From positions 2,382,501 to 2,446,500 of the forward strand of contig NZ_JAPEPW010000001.1 of assembly GCF_026339955.1 (NCBI RefSeq): a stretch of 64,000 bases of DNA, read 5' to 3'. Position numbers and translations under genes: made by a program. Source of the DNA: Streptomyces sp. NBC_01549. GTDB lineage: Bacteria; Actinomycetota; Actinomycetes; Streptomycetales; Streptomycetaceae. The number at the start of each line of letters is the position of its first letter. Position 1 is the stretch's first letter. Below, piece after piece: positions 16,340 through 25,211 of this stretch. The notes under the pieces are model-generated. The model ran no database searches and was not told the DNA's origin. It saw only the letters and a program-made list of their open reading frames with translations.

Positions 16340-18103
16340 TTACGAGGACGGGCTCGGGGCGTCGCTGTCGCCGGGCGGCGTCGAACCGCCCGGGGCCGAC
16401 GGGGACGGCGAAGACGGCGAGGGCGACGGGTCCGTGGGAGTCGGCTGGGGATCGCTGGGCGTCGGCGACGGGTCCAAGGGGGGCGGGGTCGGGCCGGGCC
16501 CGGACGGGGTGGGACGGCCGGGCGTGGGGTCGGGGCCGGAGCTGGCCGGGGCGGACGGACCCGCCGTTCCGTACCCCCCGATCGTGACCACCGCTCCCGC
16601 CGGTGCGATCGACACCCGCGCGCCCCAGGGGCCCACCGGCTCGCGAAGATGATCGACGTACACCTTGATCGTGAACGTTTCTCCGGGGGTCAGCGTTCCC
16701 GACGACTGGCTGAAGTAGAGCCAGGACGCTCCCGTTTCGGCGGACCAGTGGACCGGTGAGCTCCCGGAGGCGGTGAGCGTGACGAGGGTCGTGTCGCCGC
16801 TGCCCGAGGCCCTGACCGCGAGGTGTCCGGCGCCGTTTCCCGCGCTGGGGGCGCTGATGACCTCCACGGAGACGTCGGGCGAGTGGCTCCCCTTGGCGAA
16901 ACGGGTGTCGGGTCCGGCGCTGGCGTTGCCGGCGTTCTCGTAGCCGCCCGCCTGCTCGCCGGTGATGCCGTCGGGCCCGTGCGCCTCGCTCGCGGTGATC
17001 GAGCGGCCGTCGGCGCCCTCGCCGGTCAGGGGCGCCCCGCGGTAGGCCGCCCAGAGGGCGAGGACGGGTGCGGCGACGACGGTGGCGACGACGGTCGTCG
17101 TGACGGCACGCGCGCGAAGGCGGTCCCTGCGGGCGGCGTGGTCCTTGGGGTCCACGGGGAAACCGCGCCGGTCGAAGCGTGGAGCGACACCCCGCGCGCG
17201 CGGGACGTGGGCCATCGCGATGTGCAGGGCCGCGCGCGGAGCCTCGAGGACGGGGAGCGCGGCGGGCGTGACGCTGGTGCCGGGCCAGGCACCGGGCGCG
17301 GCGCGCTCCGCGGTACGGCGGCAGCGCGGACAGTCGTCGACGTGCCGGACCAGCTCCCGGCGCAGGGTGGCGCTCAGGACGAGCTGGTTGTCGCCGGTGA
17401 GGCGGGCGACGCTCGGGCAGGTGCCGGTCTCCACGACGGCGAGGGCGGCGCGGGTGCGTTCGACCTCGCAGGCGGCGGTGGCGAGCAGTTCGCGCGCCTT
17501 GGCGAGGTCCAGACCGAGGACGGCGGCGACCTCGGCGGCGGCGAGCTGGTGGCGCACGGCGAGTTCGAGCGCCTCGCGCTGCTCGGGGGTGGTGCCGGCG
17601 GCCTCCGGCCAGGCCAGCAGGGCCAGTTCGAGCCGCCGCCGGTCCTGCGCCTCCTCGGACACGGGGGCGCTCAGCGCCTCGGCCGCACACCGGCCGGCGG
17701 CTTCCTTGTGGCCCTTGAAGAGGGCTTTGTGGCCCTTGGCGGGCGTAGGCCGACCCGAGGCGTGGGCCGCCTGGCGCCTGCGCCGGGCCTCGGTGAGTTT
17801 ACGCAGACAGGACCAGCGGGCGAGGGCGTACAGCCAGGCCCTGCGGTCCTCCGGCGCCGCCTGGCCGCGGCGCTCGGCCAGCGCGAGCGCGTCCCCGAGG
17901 GCGACGGTGGCTTCGTCGTGGTCGCACAGCACGGACAGGCAGTAGGTGAACAGGCCGTCCAAGTAGGGCTCGTAGCGCGCGGGAGGGCGCTGAGCCAGGG
18001 TGCGGGTGTGCGCGCCGCGGGGGGCGGTCACCCGCTTGCGCGCGTCTCCGTGCGCCCGGTGTGTGCCGGTGGTGTGCGTGGAGGTCTCCGGACTGCTGCT
18101 CAT
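16340..18103 (-). CDS. Sigma-like / zinc-finger / BACON-domain membrane protein
   Basis: Composite protein of ~587 aa. Residues ~45-240 resemble an ECF-sigma helical region (YEPYLDGLFTYCLSVLCDHD; LELAVRHQLAAAEVAAVLGL) but lack a confident -10-binding motif. A zf-HC2-type anti-sigma zinc finger follows (HVDDCPRCRR, ~255). One transmembrane helix spans ~335-355 (VTTTVVATVVAAPVLALW). The outside part holds a BACON-like beta-domain (~410-510, with SAETGASWLYFSQSSGTL) and a Pro/Ser/Thr tail likely to cross the wall. This reads as a sigma factor, its zinc finger and an extracellular carbohydrate- or mucin-type sensor in one chain. The start is GTG 18106 or ATG 18103. The function is unproven. Confidence 0.8.
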   Translation of the reverse strand: MSSSPETSTHTTGTHRAHGDARKRVTAPRGAHTRTLAQRPPARYEPYLDGLFTYCLSVLCDHDEATVALGDALALAERRGQAAPEDRRAWLYALARWSCLRKLTEARRRRQAAHASGRPTPAKGHKALFKGHKEAAGRCAAEALSAPVSEEAQDRRRLELALLAWPEAAGTTPEQREALELAVRHQLAAAEVAAVLGLDLAKARELLATAACEVERTRAALAVVETGTCPSVARLTGDNQLVLSATLRRELVRHVDDCPRCRRTAERAAPGAWPGTSVTPAALPVLEAPRAALHIAMAHVPRARGVAPRFDRRGFPVDPKDHAARRDRLRARAVTTTVVATVVAAPVLALWAAYRGAPLTGEGADGRSITASEAHGPDGITGEQAGGYENAGNASAGPDTRFAKGSHSPDVSVEVISAPSAGNGAGHLAVRASGSGDTTLVTLTASGSSPVHWSAETGASWLYFSQSSGTLTPGETFTIKVYVDHLREPVGPWGARVSIAPAGAVVTIGGYGTAGPSAPASSGPDPTPGRPTPSGPGPTPPPLDPSPTPSDPQPTPTDPSPSPSSPSPSAPGGSTPPGDSDAPSPSS

Positions 18104-18298
18104 CACCTGTGCGACCGTAGGTGCCCTGGGGTGGCCCCTTCTTCCCCCTTGAGCACATTTAATCCATACGGGTGAAACGATCCCTCAAAGGGGGACAGGA
18201 GCCTCCGATTCCGTGGCCCACACCGTCACAGGCGGCAACGGCAGGCCATGGCAGATGCCCCGCCGGGCGGGCCCGCCCGTGCTGTCAGTCCTCTCGGT

Positions 18299-18304
18299 TA
18301 CGGT
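18299..18304 (+). promoter_or_regulatory. Candidate -10 box TACGGT for radA (leaderless)
   Basis: TACGGT is followed by six bases and then the radA ATG at 18311. A Shine-Dalgarno is absent. No clear -35 box is visible. Confidence 0.4.
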
Positions 18305-18310
18305 TCCGTC

Positions 18311-19720
18311 ATGGCTGCCCGTACGAAAACCGCGAAGGACCGGCCGTCCTACCGCTGCACCGAGTGCGGCTGGCAGACGGCCAAGTGGCTCGGCCGCTGC
18401 CCCGAGTGCCAGGCGTGGGGCACGGTCGAGGAGTACGGCGCGCCCGCGGTCCGTACGACGACACCGGGCCGTGTCACCACCTCCGCGGTGCCGATCGGGC
18501 AGGTCGACGGCCGTCAGGCCACGGCCCGCTCCACCGGTGTACCCGAGCTGGACCGCGTTCTGGGCGGCGGTCTCGTGCCCGGCGCGGTCGTCCTGATCGC
18601 CGGCGAGCCCGGTGTGGGCAAGTCCACGCTCCTCCTGGACGTGGCGGCGAAGGCGGCGAGCGACGAGCACCGCACGCTGTACGTGACGGCTGAGGAGTCG
18701 GCCAGCCAGGTCCGTCTGCGCGCCGACCGCATCAAGGCGATCCACGACCACCTGTACCTCGCGGCGGAGACCGACCTGGCCGCCGTGCTCGGCCACTTGG
18801 ACGCGGTGAAGCCTTCGCTCCTCATCCTGGACTCGGTCCAGACCGTCGCCTCCCCGGAGATCGACGGGGCGCCCGGCGGTATGGCCCAGGTGCGGGAGGT
18901 CGCCGGGGCGCTCATCCGTGCCTCCAAGGAGCGCGGCATGTCCACGCTCCTTGTGGGTCATGTCACCAAGGACGGCGCGATCGCGGGCCCCCGCCTGCTC
19001 GAACACCTCGTGGACGTCGTCCTGAGCTTCGAGGGCGACCGCCATGCGCGCCTGCGTCTGGTCCGAGGGGTCAAGAACCGGTACGGGACGACGGACGAGG
19101 TCGGCTGCTTCGAGCTGCACGACGAGGGCATCACGGGCCTCGCGGACCCCTCCGGCCTCTTCCTCACCCGTCGCGCCGAGCCCGTCCCCGGCACCTGCCT
19201 GACCGTCACCCTGGAGGGCCGCCGCCCACTGGTGGCCGAGGTGCAGGCCCTCACCGTCGACTCCCAGATCCCCTCCCCCCGTCGCACGACGTCCGGCCTG
19301 GAGACCTCCCGGGTCTCGATGATGCTGGCGGTCCTGGAGCAGCGGGGCCGCATCAGCGCCCTCGGCAAGCGGGACATCTACTCGGCGACGGTGGGCGGCG
19401 TGAAGCTCTCCGAGCCCGCCGCGGACCTCGCGATCGCCCTCGCGCTCGCGTCCGCGGCCAGTGACACCCCGCTCCCCAAGAACCTCGTGGCGATCGGCGA
19501 AGTGGGTCTCGCGGGCGAGGTCAGACGGGTCACGGGGGTACAGCGGCGACTGGCCGAAGCTCACCGCCTGGGCTTCACGCACGCCCTCGTTCCGAGCGAT
19601 CCGGGCAAGATCCCTGCCGGTATGAAGGTCCTGGAAGTCGCCGACATGGGCGACGCCCTGCGAGTCCTCCCGCGCTCCCGTCGCAGAGAGGCCCCACGGG
19701 ACGAGGAACAGCGCCGGTAG
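18311..19720 (+). CDS. radA: DNA repair protein RadA (Sms)
   Basis: RecA-like helicase of 469 aa that extends strand-exchange intermediates in recombination and repair. An N-terminal four-Cys zinc finger is visible ([20 protein letters not shown]). It is followed by the RecA core with Walker [10 protein letters not shown], Walker [11 protein letters not shown], the RadA signature KNRYG and a C-terminal Lon-protease-like P domain (~300-455). The Lon catalytic Ser/Lys pair is not expected to be active in RadA. disA lies 79 bp downstream; radA-disA adjacency is common in Gram-positives and links repair to c-di-AMP signalling. Confidence 0.96.
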   Translation: MAARTKTAKDRPSYRCTECGWQTAKWLGRCPECQAWGTVEEYGAPAVRTTTPGRVTTSAVPIGQVDGRQATARSTGVPELDRVLGGGLVPGAVVLIAGEPGVGKSTLLLDVAAKAASDEHRTLYVTAEESASQVRLRADRIKAIHDHLYLAAETDLAAVLGHLDAVKPSLLILDSVQTVASPEIDGAPGGMAQVREVAGALIRASKERGMSTLLVGHVTKDGAIAGPRLLEHLVDVVLSFEGDRHARLRLVRGVKNRYGTTDEVGCFELHDEGITGLADPSGLFLTRRAEPVPGTCLTVTLEGRRPLVAEVQALTVDSQIPSPRRTTSGLETSRVSMMLAVLEQRGRISALGKRDIYSATVGGVKLSEPAADLAIALALASAASDTPLPKNLVAIGEVGLAGEVRRVTGVQRRLAEAHRLGFTHALVPSDPGKIPAGMKVLEVADMGDALRVLPRSRRREAPRDEEQRR

Positions 19721-19723
19721 ACT
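19718..19723 (+). promoter_or_regulatory. Candidate -10 box TAGACT upstream of disA
   Basis: TAGACT overlaps the radA stop codon, 76 bases before the disA GTG. It could provide a disA-specific promoter with a ~70-base leader. No consensus -35 is visible, so this is tentative. Confidence 0.3.
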
Positions 19724-19799
19724 TTGCCCTGGTCTCGCCCGTCCGTACGAACCCTGGACGAACCTTGGGCGACCGGAAACCCGCGACCGGAGGAGTGCA

Positions 19800-20924
19800 G
19801 TGGCAGCCAACGACCGGGCAGCAGCTCCCGGAAAGTCCGGTGGGAGCTCCGGTGCCGATGGCCTGATGCGCGCCTCATTGAGCGCCGTGGCACCTGGCAC
19901 GGCCCTGCGCGACGGGCTCGAGAGAATCCTCCGCGGCAACACGGGCGGACTCATCGTGCTCGGCTGGGACAAGACCGTCGAGTCGATGTGCACGGGCGGC
20001 TTCGTCCTGGACGTCGACTTCACGGCGACCCGGTTGCGCGAGCTGTGCAAGCTCGACGGCGGCATCGTCGTCGACAAGGACATCACCAAGATCCTTCGGG
20101 CCGGCGTCCAGCTGGTGCCCGACCCGACGATCCCGACGGAGGAGACCGGCACCCGGCACCGCACGGCGGACCGGGTGAGCAAGCAGGTCGGCTTCCCCGT
20201 CGTCTCGGTCTCCCAGTCGATGCGTCTGATCGCGCTGTACGTCGACGGTCAGCGCCGCGTCCTGGAGGACTCCGCCGCGATCCTCTCCCGTGCCAACCAG
20301 GCCCTCGCGACCCTGGAGCGCTACAAGCTCCGCCTCGACGAGGTCGCGGGCACGCTCTCCGCGCTGGAGATCGAGGACCTGGTCACCGTCCGCGACGTGT
20401 CGGCGGTGGCGCAGCGCCTGGAGATGGTGCGGCGCATCGCCACGGAGATCGCCGAGTACGTGGTGGAGTTGGGCACGGACGGGCGTCTGCTCGCCCTCCA
20501 GCTGGACGAGTTGATCGCCGGCGTGGAGCCCGAGCGGGAGCTGGTGGTCCGGGACTACGTGCCGGGGCCGACCGCGAAGCGTTCCCGCACGGTCGACGAG
20601 GCTCTCTCCGACCTGAACGCCCTGGCCCACTCCGAGCTGCTCGAACTGCCCACGGTGGCGAGAGCCTTGGGCTACACCGGCTCCCCCGAGGCGCTCGACT
20701 CCGCGGTCTCCCCGCGCGGCTTCCGCCTCCTCGCCAAGGTTCCGCGTCTGCCCGGCACGATCATCGACCGTCTCGTGGAGCACTTCGGCAGTCTGCAGAA
20801 GCTCCTCGCCGCGAGCGTCGACGACCTGCAGGCGGTCGACGGGGTGGGCGAGGCGCGGGCGCGCAGCGTCCGTGAGGGGCTGTCGCGGCTGGCGGAGTCG
20901 TCGATCCTGGAGCGCTACGTCTGA
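19800..20924 (+). CDS. disA: DNA integrity scanning protein DisA (diadenylate cyclase)
   Basis: Converts two ATP to c-di-AMP while scanning DNA for branched structures. It is 374 aa, with an N-terminal DAC domain (~20-150), a helical spine (~160-300, [13 protein letters not shown]) and a C-terminal HhH DNA-binding domain (~310-374, [20 protein letters not shown]). The catalytic ATP-binding motifs are DGG at residues 86-88 (DGA in most homologues) and RHRTA at ~119-123. Asp86 is the position used for inactivating mutations in Streptomyces, from memory. The GTG start follows GGAGGAG. In Streptomyces c-di-AMP controls cell-wall hydrolases and K+ balance. Confidence 0.96.
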   Translation: MAANDRAAAPGKSGGSSGADGLMRASLSAVAPGTALRDGLERILRGNTGGLIVLGWDKTVESMCTGGFVLDVDFTATRLRELCKLDGGIVVDKDITKILRAGVQLVPDPTIPTEETGTRHRTADRVSKQVGFPVVSVSQSMRLIALYVDGQRRVLEDSAAILSRANQALATLERYKLRLDEVAGTLSALEIEDLVTVRDVSAVAQRLEMVRRIATEIAEYVVELGTDGRLLALQLDELIAGVEPERELVVRDYVPGPTAKRSRTVDEALSDLNALAHSELLELPTVARALGYTGSPEALDSAVSPRGFRLLAKVPRLPGTIIDRLVEHFGSLQKLLAASVDDLQAVDGVGEARARSVREGLSRLAESSILERYV

Positions 20925-21028
20925 CGAGGTCCGGCGCGCTCGGAGGGCGCGCGGCAGGCCTCGGGGCCTGCGTACTCAGGGCCTGCGTGCCCCGCCGGGG
21001 ACTCGCGCCCCCGCCCCCCGTCCCGTCC

Positions 21029-21829
21029 TCAGTCCTGGGACAGCACGAACGACGTCGTCGCCTTCGTGAGGCCCGGCGCCTTCGCCTCCACCAGGTAGGT
21101 GCCCGGGGTCGCCGAACCCGCCGGGGGTGTCGCGCACTGGGCGGCGCTGGCCGTGCGGTCCCAGTCGACCGTGTAGGTCACCTGGTCGCCGGCCGGGACG
21201 CGGAAGTAGAGACTGGCGACGTCCTTGGGGCAGTCGCTGGAGGACCAGAAGCTCTTGTCGCCGCCGGCCTGAGTGATCGTCAGGACGGCACTCTTCGGGC
21301 CGAGATCGACCTTGCAGTCGCCGGCGGAGGAGTTCTTCGCGATCAGCTCGATCGAGGGCTTGTCGCCGGGGGCGTACGTGTTGTGCACGCTGCGCAGGGT
21401 CAACTTGACCGCGCCCGCAGTGCAGTTGGGGAGGGTGGAGCCGGCCGGGACCTGATCCGCGGAGCCGGTGCCGCCGCCGCTGGAACCGCCGCCCGAACCG
21501 CCGCTGCCCGCGCCACCCGTACCGCCGGACCCGTCCCCACTGCCGCCGTCGCCGCTGCCGCCGCTTCCCGTGCCGGTACTCGCGCTGGCGCTGGACTCGT
21601 CGCGGCCGCCCGGGTGTTGGCTGATCGCGGGTCCGGAACCGGAGGGGCCCGGGGTGATCGTCTGCACGGGGTTCTTCCCGTTGGACCCGTCGGTGTTCTT
21701 CTTGCCGCCTCCGCCGCCGCTGCTGACGACCCAGACGATCAGCAGCGCCAACAGCGCCAACAGGGACAGCAGAACGACCCTCCGACGCCAGTAGATGGTG
21801 GAGGGAAGTGGCCCGACCGGATTGCGCAT
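21029..21829 (-). CDS. Membrane-anchored extracytoplasmic protein, Gly/Ser-rich linker
   Basis: Streptomyces protein of 266 aa with unknown function. A single N-terminal transmembrane anchor (RRRVVLLSLLALLALLIVWVV) is followed by ~90 residues of low-complexity Gly/Ser/Thr linker. A folded C-terminal domain (~130-266) has four Cys (NCTAGAVKL, GDCKVDL, SSDCPKD and AQCATPP) probably forming two disulfides, and an immunoglobulin-like beta pattern ending TYLVEAKAPGLTKATTSFVL. The linker DNA contains imperfect GGC/TCC triplet repeats (~21480-21600). ATG 21829 is preferred over GTG 21838. It converges with disA. Confidence 0.82.
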   Translation of the reverse strand: MRNPVGPLPSTIYWRRRVVLLSLLALLALLIVWVVSSGGGGGKKNTDGSNGKNPVQTITPGPSGSGPAISQHPGGRDESSASASTGTGSGGSGDGGSGDGSGGTGGAGSGGSGGGSSGGGTGSADQVPAGSTLPNCTAGAVKLTLRSVHNTYAPGDKPSIELIAKNSSAGDCKVDLGPKSAVLTITQAGGDKSFWSSSDCPKDVASLYFRVPAGDQVTYTVDWDRTASAAQCATPPAGSATPGTYLVEAKAPGLTKATTSFVLSQD

Positions 21830-22107
21830 AGATCCCACGGCTCAAACTGTACGAGAGATCCACGCCGGTGCTCGCCCCACCCGCCGCCCCGAGCCCCAAC
21901 TTTTCCGGATCATCATCCCGGCACACCATCCGAGTTACGCCCACACCGGCCATTCCCGTCCCCCGAGGGCTGCCGGACCCGGGCCTCCGGCCGAGCAGCG
22001 CGCCCCTTCAGGAGCGCGGGAAACGGGGGCAGGGGCGAAAAGCCACTCCTCCGCGCCTTGAAGGAAACCGCGTAGTCCCGCCCCCGCATGGCAGGATCGG
22101 AACCGCC

Positions 22108-23031
22108 ATGACTGCACCCACCATGCCCACACCCAGCCCCCAGCCCGACGCCACCGGCAAGACCCTGCACGAACCGGTGATCACCTGGTTCGACGAGCAC
22201 GCCCGTGACCTCCCCTGGCGCAGCCCCGACGCCGGCCCCTGGGGCGTGATGGTCAGTGAGTTCATGTTGCAGCAGACCCCGGTGAGCCGCGTCCTGCCCG
22301 TGTACGAGCAATGGATCGCCCGCTGGCCCCGCCCCGCCGACCTGGCCAAGGAGGCTCCGGGCGAAGCCGTCCGCGCCTGGGGACGGCTCGGCTACCCCCG
22401 CCGCGCGCTCCGGCTGCACGGCGCCGCGGTCGCCATAACGGAACGGCACGGCGGCGACGTACCCAAGGAGCACGCTCAGCTGCTCGCGCTGCCCGGGATC
22501 GGGGAGTACACCGCCGCCGCCGTCGCCTCGTTCGCGTACGGGCAGCGGCATGCCGTGCTCGACACCAACGTCAGAAGAGTGTTCGCACGGGCCGTCAGCG
22601 GCGTGCAGTACCCGCCGAACGCCACCACCGCCGCCGAACGCAAGCTCGCGCGCGCCCTCCTCCCCGAGAACGAGGGCACCGCCTCCCGCTGGGCCGCCGC
22701 CTCCATGGAGCTCGGCGCGCTGATCTGCACGGCGAAGAACGAGACCTGCCACCGCTGCCCGATCGCCGCGCAGTGCGCCTGGCGGCTGGCGGGCAAGCCG
22801 GCGCACGACGGCCCGCCCCGGCGCGGCCAGACGTACGCGGGCACGGACCGCCAGGTGCGTGGCAAGCTCCTCGCCGTACTCAGGGATGCCGTCGCGGGCC
22901 CGGTCCCGCAGTCCGTACTCGATCGGGTGTGGGACGAGCCCGTGCAACGGGCCCGCGCCCTCGACGGACTCGTCGCCGACGGACTCGTGGAGCCGCTCCC
23001 GGGTGGTTTGTATCGGCTGCCCCTGACCTAG
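22108..23031 (+). CDS. mutY: A/G-specific adenine DNA glycosylase
   Basis: Base-excision repair enzyme that removes adenine mispaired with 8-oxoguanine or G. It has 307 aa: a HhH-GPD domain with helix-hairpin-helix LPGIGEYTAAAVASF and catalytic Asp in AVLDTNVRRVF, an N-terminal EFMLQQTPVSRV motif, and the [4Fe-4S] ligand pattern C-X6-C-X2-C-X5-C (CTAKNETCHRCPIAAQC). The length suits actinobacterial MutY; only a short winged-helix-like C-terminus replaces the MutT-like domain. ATG 22108 begins a normal N-terminus; the open frame upstream to 21868 is not coding. Confidence 0.95.
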   Translation: MTAPTMPTPSPQPDATGKTLHEPVITWFDEHARDLPWRSPDAGPWGVMVSEFMLQQTPVSRVLPVYEQWIARWPRPADLAKEAPGEAVRAWGRLGYPRRALRLHGAAVAITERHGGDVPKEHAQLLALPGIGEYTAAAVASFAYGQRHAVLDTNVRRVFARAVSGVQYPPNATTAAERKLARALLPENEGTASRWAAASMELGALICTAKNETCHRCPIAAQCAWRLAGKPAHDGPPRRGQTYAGTDRQVRGKLLAVLRDAVAGPVPQSVLDRVWDEPVQRARALDGLVADGLVEPLPGGLYRLPLT

Positions 23032-23165
23032 TCACCGTCCCCGCGACGCCCGTCACGCCCGCAAAACCACCCCAACCGGGACTTGTAACCACACCGCCTT
23101 ACCCACCTCATACATCCGTTACACAACCGACGTACAGCCGAGGGCTCACCGCAGGCTGCCCCGGA

Positions 23166-23189
23166 CAACCCCGTGACAACGCCTCCGTA
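23166..23189 (+). promoter_or_regulatory. Candidate SigE-type promoter of sigE
   Basis: CAACC (23166-23170) and CGTA (23186-23189), separated by 15 bases, resemble an ECF SigE -35/-10 pair about 110 bases before the sigE start. sigE autoregulation is reported for S. coelicolor. The match is short, so this is tentative. Confidence 0.35.
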
Positions 23190-23302
23190 GCTTCATTTCC
23201 GTACCGCACGCACAGCAGAACGACAGCGGGACACAGGAAACGGACAACCGGCAGCAGGCGCGAGCCAGGCAGGTCGGAAAACGGGGATGGAGGCGGTTGA
23301 TC

Positions 23303-23842
23303 ATGGCGCACGGCGAGGTGCTCGAATTCGAGGAGTACGTCCGCACTCGGCAGGACGCGCTGCTGCGCAGTGCCCGTCGCCTGGTCCCCGACCCCGTCGA
23401 CGCCCAGGACCTGCTGCAGACCGCGCTCGTACGGACGTACGGCCGCTGGGACGGCATCGCGGACAAGCGGCTCGCGGACGCCTACCTGCGCCGCGTGATG
23501 ATCAATACGCGCACCGAGTGGTGGCGGGCGCGGAAACTCGAAGAGGTGCCCACCGAGCAGCTCCCGGACGCCTGCGTCGACGACTCGACCGAGCAGCACG
23601 CGGACCGGGCGCTCCTTATGGACATCATGAAGGTTCTGGCTCCCAAGCAACGCAGCGTCGTGGTGCTGCGACACTGGGAGCAGATGTCCACGGAGGAGAC
23701 GGCCGCCGCCCTCGGCATGTCGGCCGGAACGGTCAAGAGCACGCTGCACCGGGCGCTCGCACGGCTCCGCGAGGAGCTGGAGAGCCGCGACCTGGACGCA
23801 CGCGCGCTCGAACGTGAGGAGCGGGAGCGTTGCGCGGCCTAG
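23303..23842 (+). CDS. sigE: ECF RNA polymerase sigma factor SigE
   Basis: Directs polymerase to cell-envelope stress genes. It is 179 aa: region 2 at ~10-75 (ARRLVPDPVDAQDLLQTALV, YLRRVMINTRTEWWR) and region 4 at ~105-160 (KQRSVVVLRHWEQMSTEETA, MSAGTVKSTLHRALARL). There is no anti-sigma gene; control is through the CseB/CseC two-component system encoded downstream. This gene order is diagnostic for the Streptomyces sigE operon. ATG 23303 is chosen; a TTG two codons earlier is possible. The end overlaps cseA by 13 bp. Confidence 0.95.
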   Translation: MAHGEVLEFEEYVRTRQDALLRSARRLVPDPVDAQDLLQTALVRTYGRWDGIADKRLADAYLRRVMINTRTEWWRARKLEEVPTEQLPDACVDDSTEQHADRALLMDIMKVLAPKQRSVVVLRHWEQMSTEETAAALGMSAGTVKSTLHRALARLREELESRDLDARALEREERERCAA

Positions 23843-24480
23843 GAACTCGGGCCAGGCAGGTCCTCAAGGCGGGGAGTGCGGCGACGGCCGCGCTCACCGC
23901 CCTCGGCCTTTTCCTGACCGCCTGCGCCACGGGTGGCACGGGCGCCCGCGACGAGGGTCCGGCGAGCAGGGAGGCGGTGGCGAAGGGGGCCCCGAGCGCC
24001 GAGGCCGCCGCCTCCCCGTCCAAGACACCCAAGCGCGTGGACGCGGTCAAGCTCGTCAAGGACGACCCGGAGGTCAGCGAATCGGTCAAGAGCACCCTGA
24101 CCAAACCGTGCGTCGCCGACGAGTACCCGGTCGACGTGTCGTACGGGGAACTGACCGGAGGGACCACCGACGACATCGTGGTCAACGTCATGACCTGCGG
24201 GGATGCTGTGGGAATCGGCTCGTACGTCTACCGCGAGGAAAGCGGCAGATACGAGAATGTTTTCAAGGCCGAGGAGCCGCCGGTCTACGCGGAGATCGAC
24301 CGGGGCGACCTGGTGGTCACCCAGCAGTTGTACAAGAAGGGCGACCCGGTGGAGTACCCCTCCAGCGAAGAAGTGATCACCTACGGGTGGACCGCGACCC
24401 GCTTCACCGAGGAGTCCCGGACGCACAACGACTACAGCAACGCGGTGGGCGGCGTGGACACGCCCGCTCCCGCGAACTGA
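23830..24480 (+). CDS. cseA: Lipoprotein CseA, negative modulator of sigE
   Basis: Secreted lipoprotein of 216 aa. The N-terminus has basic residues, then a hydrophobic stretch (SAATAALTALGLFLTAC) ending in a lipobox LTAC at ~34, after which the chain should be lipid-anchored on the outer membrane face. The mature region is unconserved outside Streptomyces and ends with a segment recognising nothing known (VYREESGRYENVF). In S. coelicolor loss of CseA raises sigE expression. Start TTG 23830 lies within the end of sigE, giving translational coupling. A disulfide between the two Cys at ~97 and ~117 is possible. Confidence 0.9.
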   Translation: MRGLGTRARQVLKAGSAATAALTALGLFLTACATGGTGARDEGPASREAVAKGAPSAEAAASPSKTPKRVDAVKLVKDDPEVSESVKSTLTKPCVADEYPVDVSYGELTGGTTDDIVVNVMTCGDAVGIGSYVYREESGRYENVFKAEEPPVYAEIDRGDLVVTQQLYKKGDPVEYPSSEEVITYGWTATRFTEESRTHNDYSNAVGGVDTPAPAN

Positions 24481-24499
24481 GCGCAGACGGAGCAGCCGG

Positions 24500-25204
24500 A
24501 TGGCAGAGCAGACCCACGTCCTGTTCGTCGAGGACGACGACGTCATCCGCGAGGCCACGCAGCTCGCTCTCGAGCGCGACGGCTTCGCGGTGACGGCCAT
24601 GCCCGACGGACTGTCGGGCCTGGAGGCCTTCCGCGCCGACCGTCCCGACATCGCCCTGCTGGACGTGATGGTCCCCGGACTCGACGGCGTCTCGCTGTGC
24701 CGCCGCATCCGTGACGAGTCCACGGTCCCCGTGATCATGCTGTCCGCGCGCGCCGACTCGATCGACGTCGTGCTCGGCCTGGAGGCGGGCGCCGACGACT
24801 ACGTGACCAAGCCCTTCGACGGGGCCGTGCTGGTCGCCCGGATCCGCGCCGTGCTGCGCCGTTTCGGACACGCGAGCGGTCCGAACGGAGCCCCCGAAGA
24901 GGCCTCGTCCGTCGACGGCGGGGTGCTCTCCTTCGGCGACCTGGAGATCGACACCGAGGGCATGGAGGTGCTCAAGGGCGGTGCGCCGGTGGCCCTGACG
25001 CCCACCGAGATGCGGCTGCTGCTGGAGTTCTCCTCCGCGCCGGGTACGGTGCTGAGCCGCGACAAGCTGCTCGAACGCGTGTGGGACTACGGCTGGGGCG
25101 GGGACACGCGCGTCGTCGACGTCCACGTACAGCGGCTGCGGACGAAGATCGGCCAGGACCGGATCGAGACGGTCCGCGGCTTCGGCTACAAGTTGAAGGC
25201 CTGA
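24500..25204 (+). CDS. cseB: Response regulator CseB (OmpR/PhoB type)
   Basis: Activates sigE transcription upon envelope stress. It is 234 aa: a receiver domain (~5-118) with acidic pocket VEDDD, phospho-acceptor Asp in IALLDVMVPGLDG and Lys in VTKPFDG, then a winged-helix DNA-binding domain (~140-232) with LTPTEMRLLLEF and VDVHVQRLRTKIG. It lies 19 bp after cseA and 7 bp before cseC, clearly one operon. Confidence 0.95.
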   Translation: MAEQTHVLFVEDDDVIREATQLALERDGFAVTAMPDGLSGLEAFRADRPDIALLDVMVPGLDGVSLCRRIRDESTVPVIMLSARADSIDVVLGLEAGADDYVTKPFDGAVLVARIRAVLRRFGHASGPNGAPEEASSVDGGVLSFGDLEIDTEGMEVLKGGAPVALTPTEMRLLLEFSSAPGTVLSRDKLLERVWDYGWGGDTRVVDVHVQRLRTKIGQDRIETVRGFGYKLKA

Positions 25205-25211
25205 GCAGGGT

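Noticed and set aside
23032..23302. A small gene between mutY and sigE
   Set aside because: No frame with coding bias; the region fits a promoter and 5' leader for sigE.
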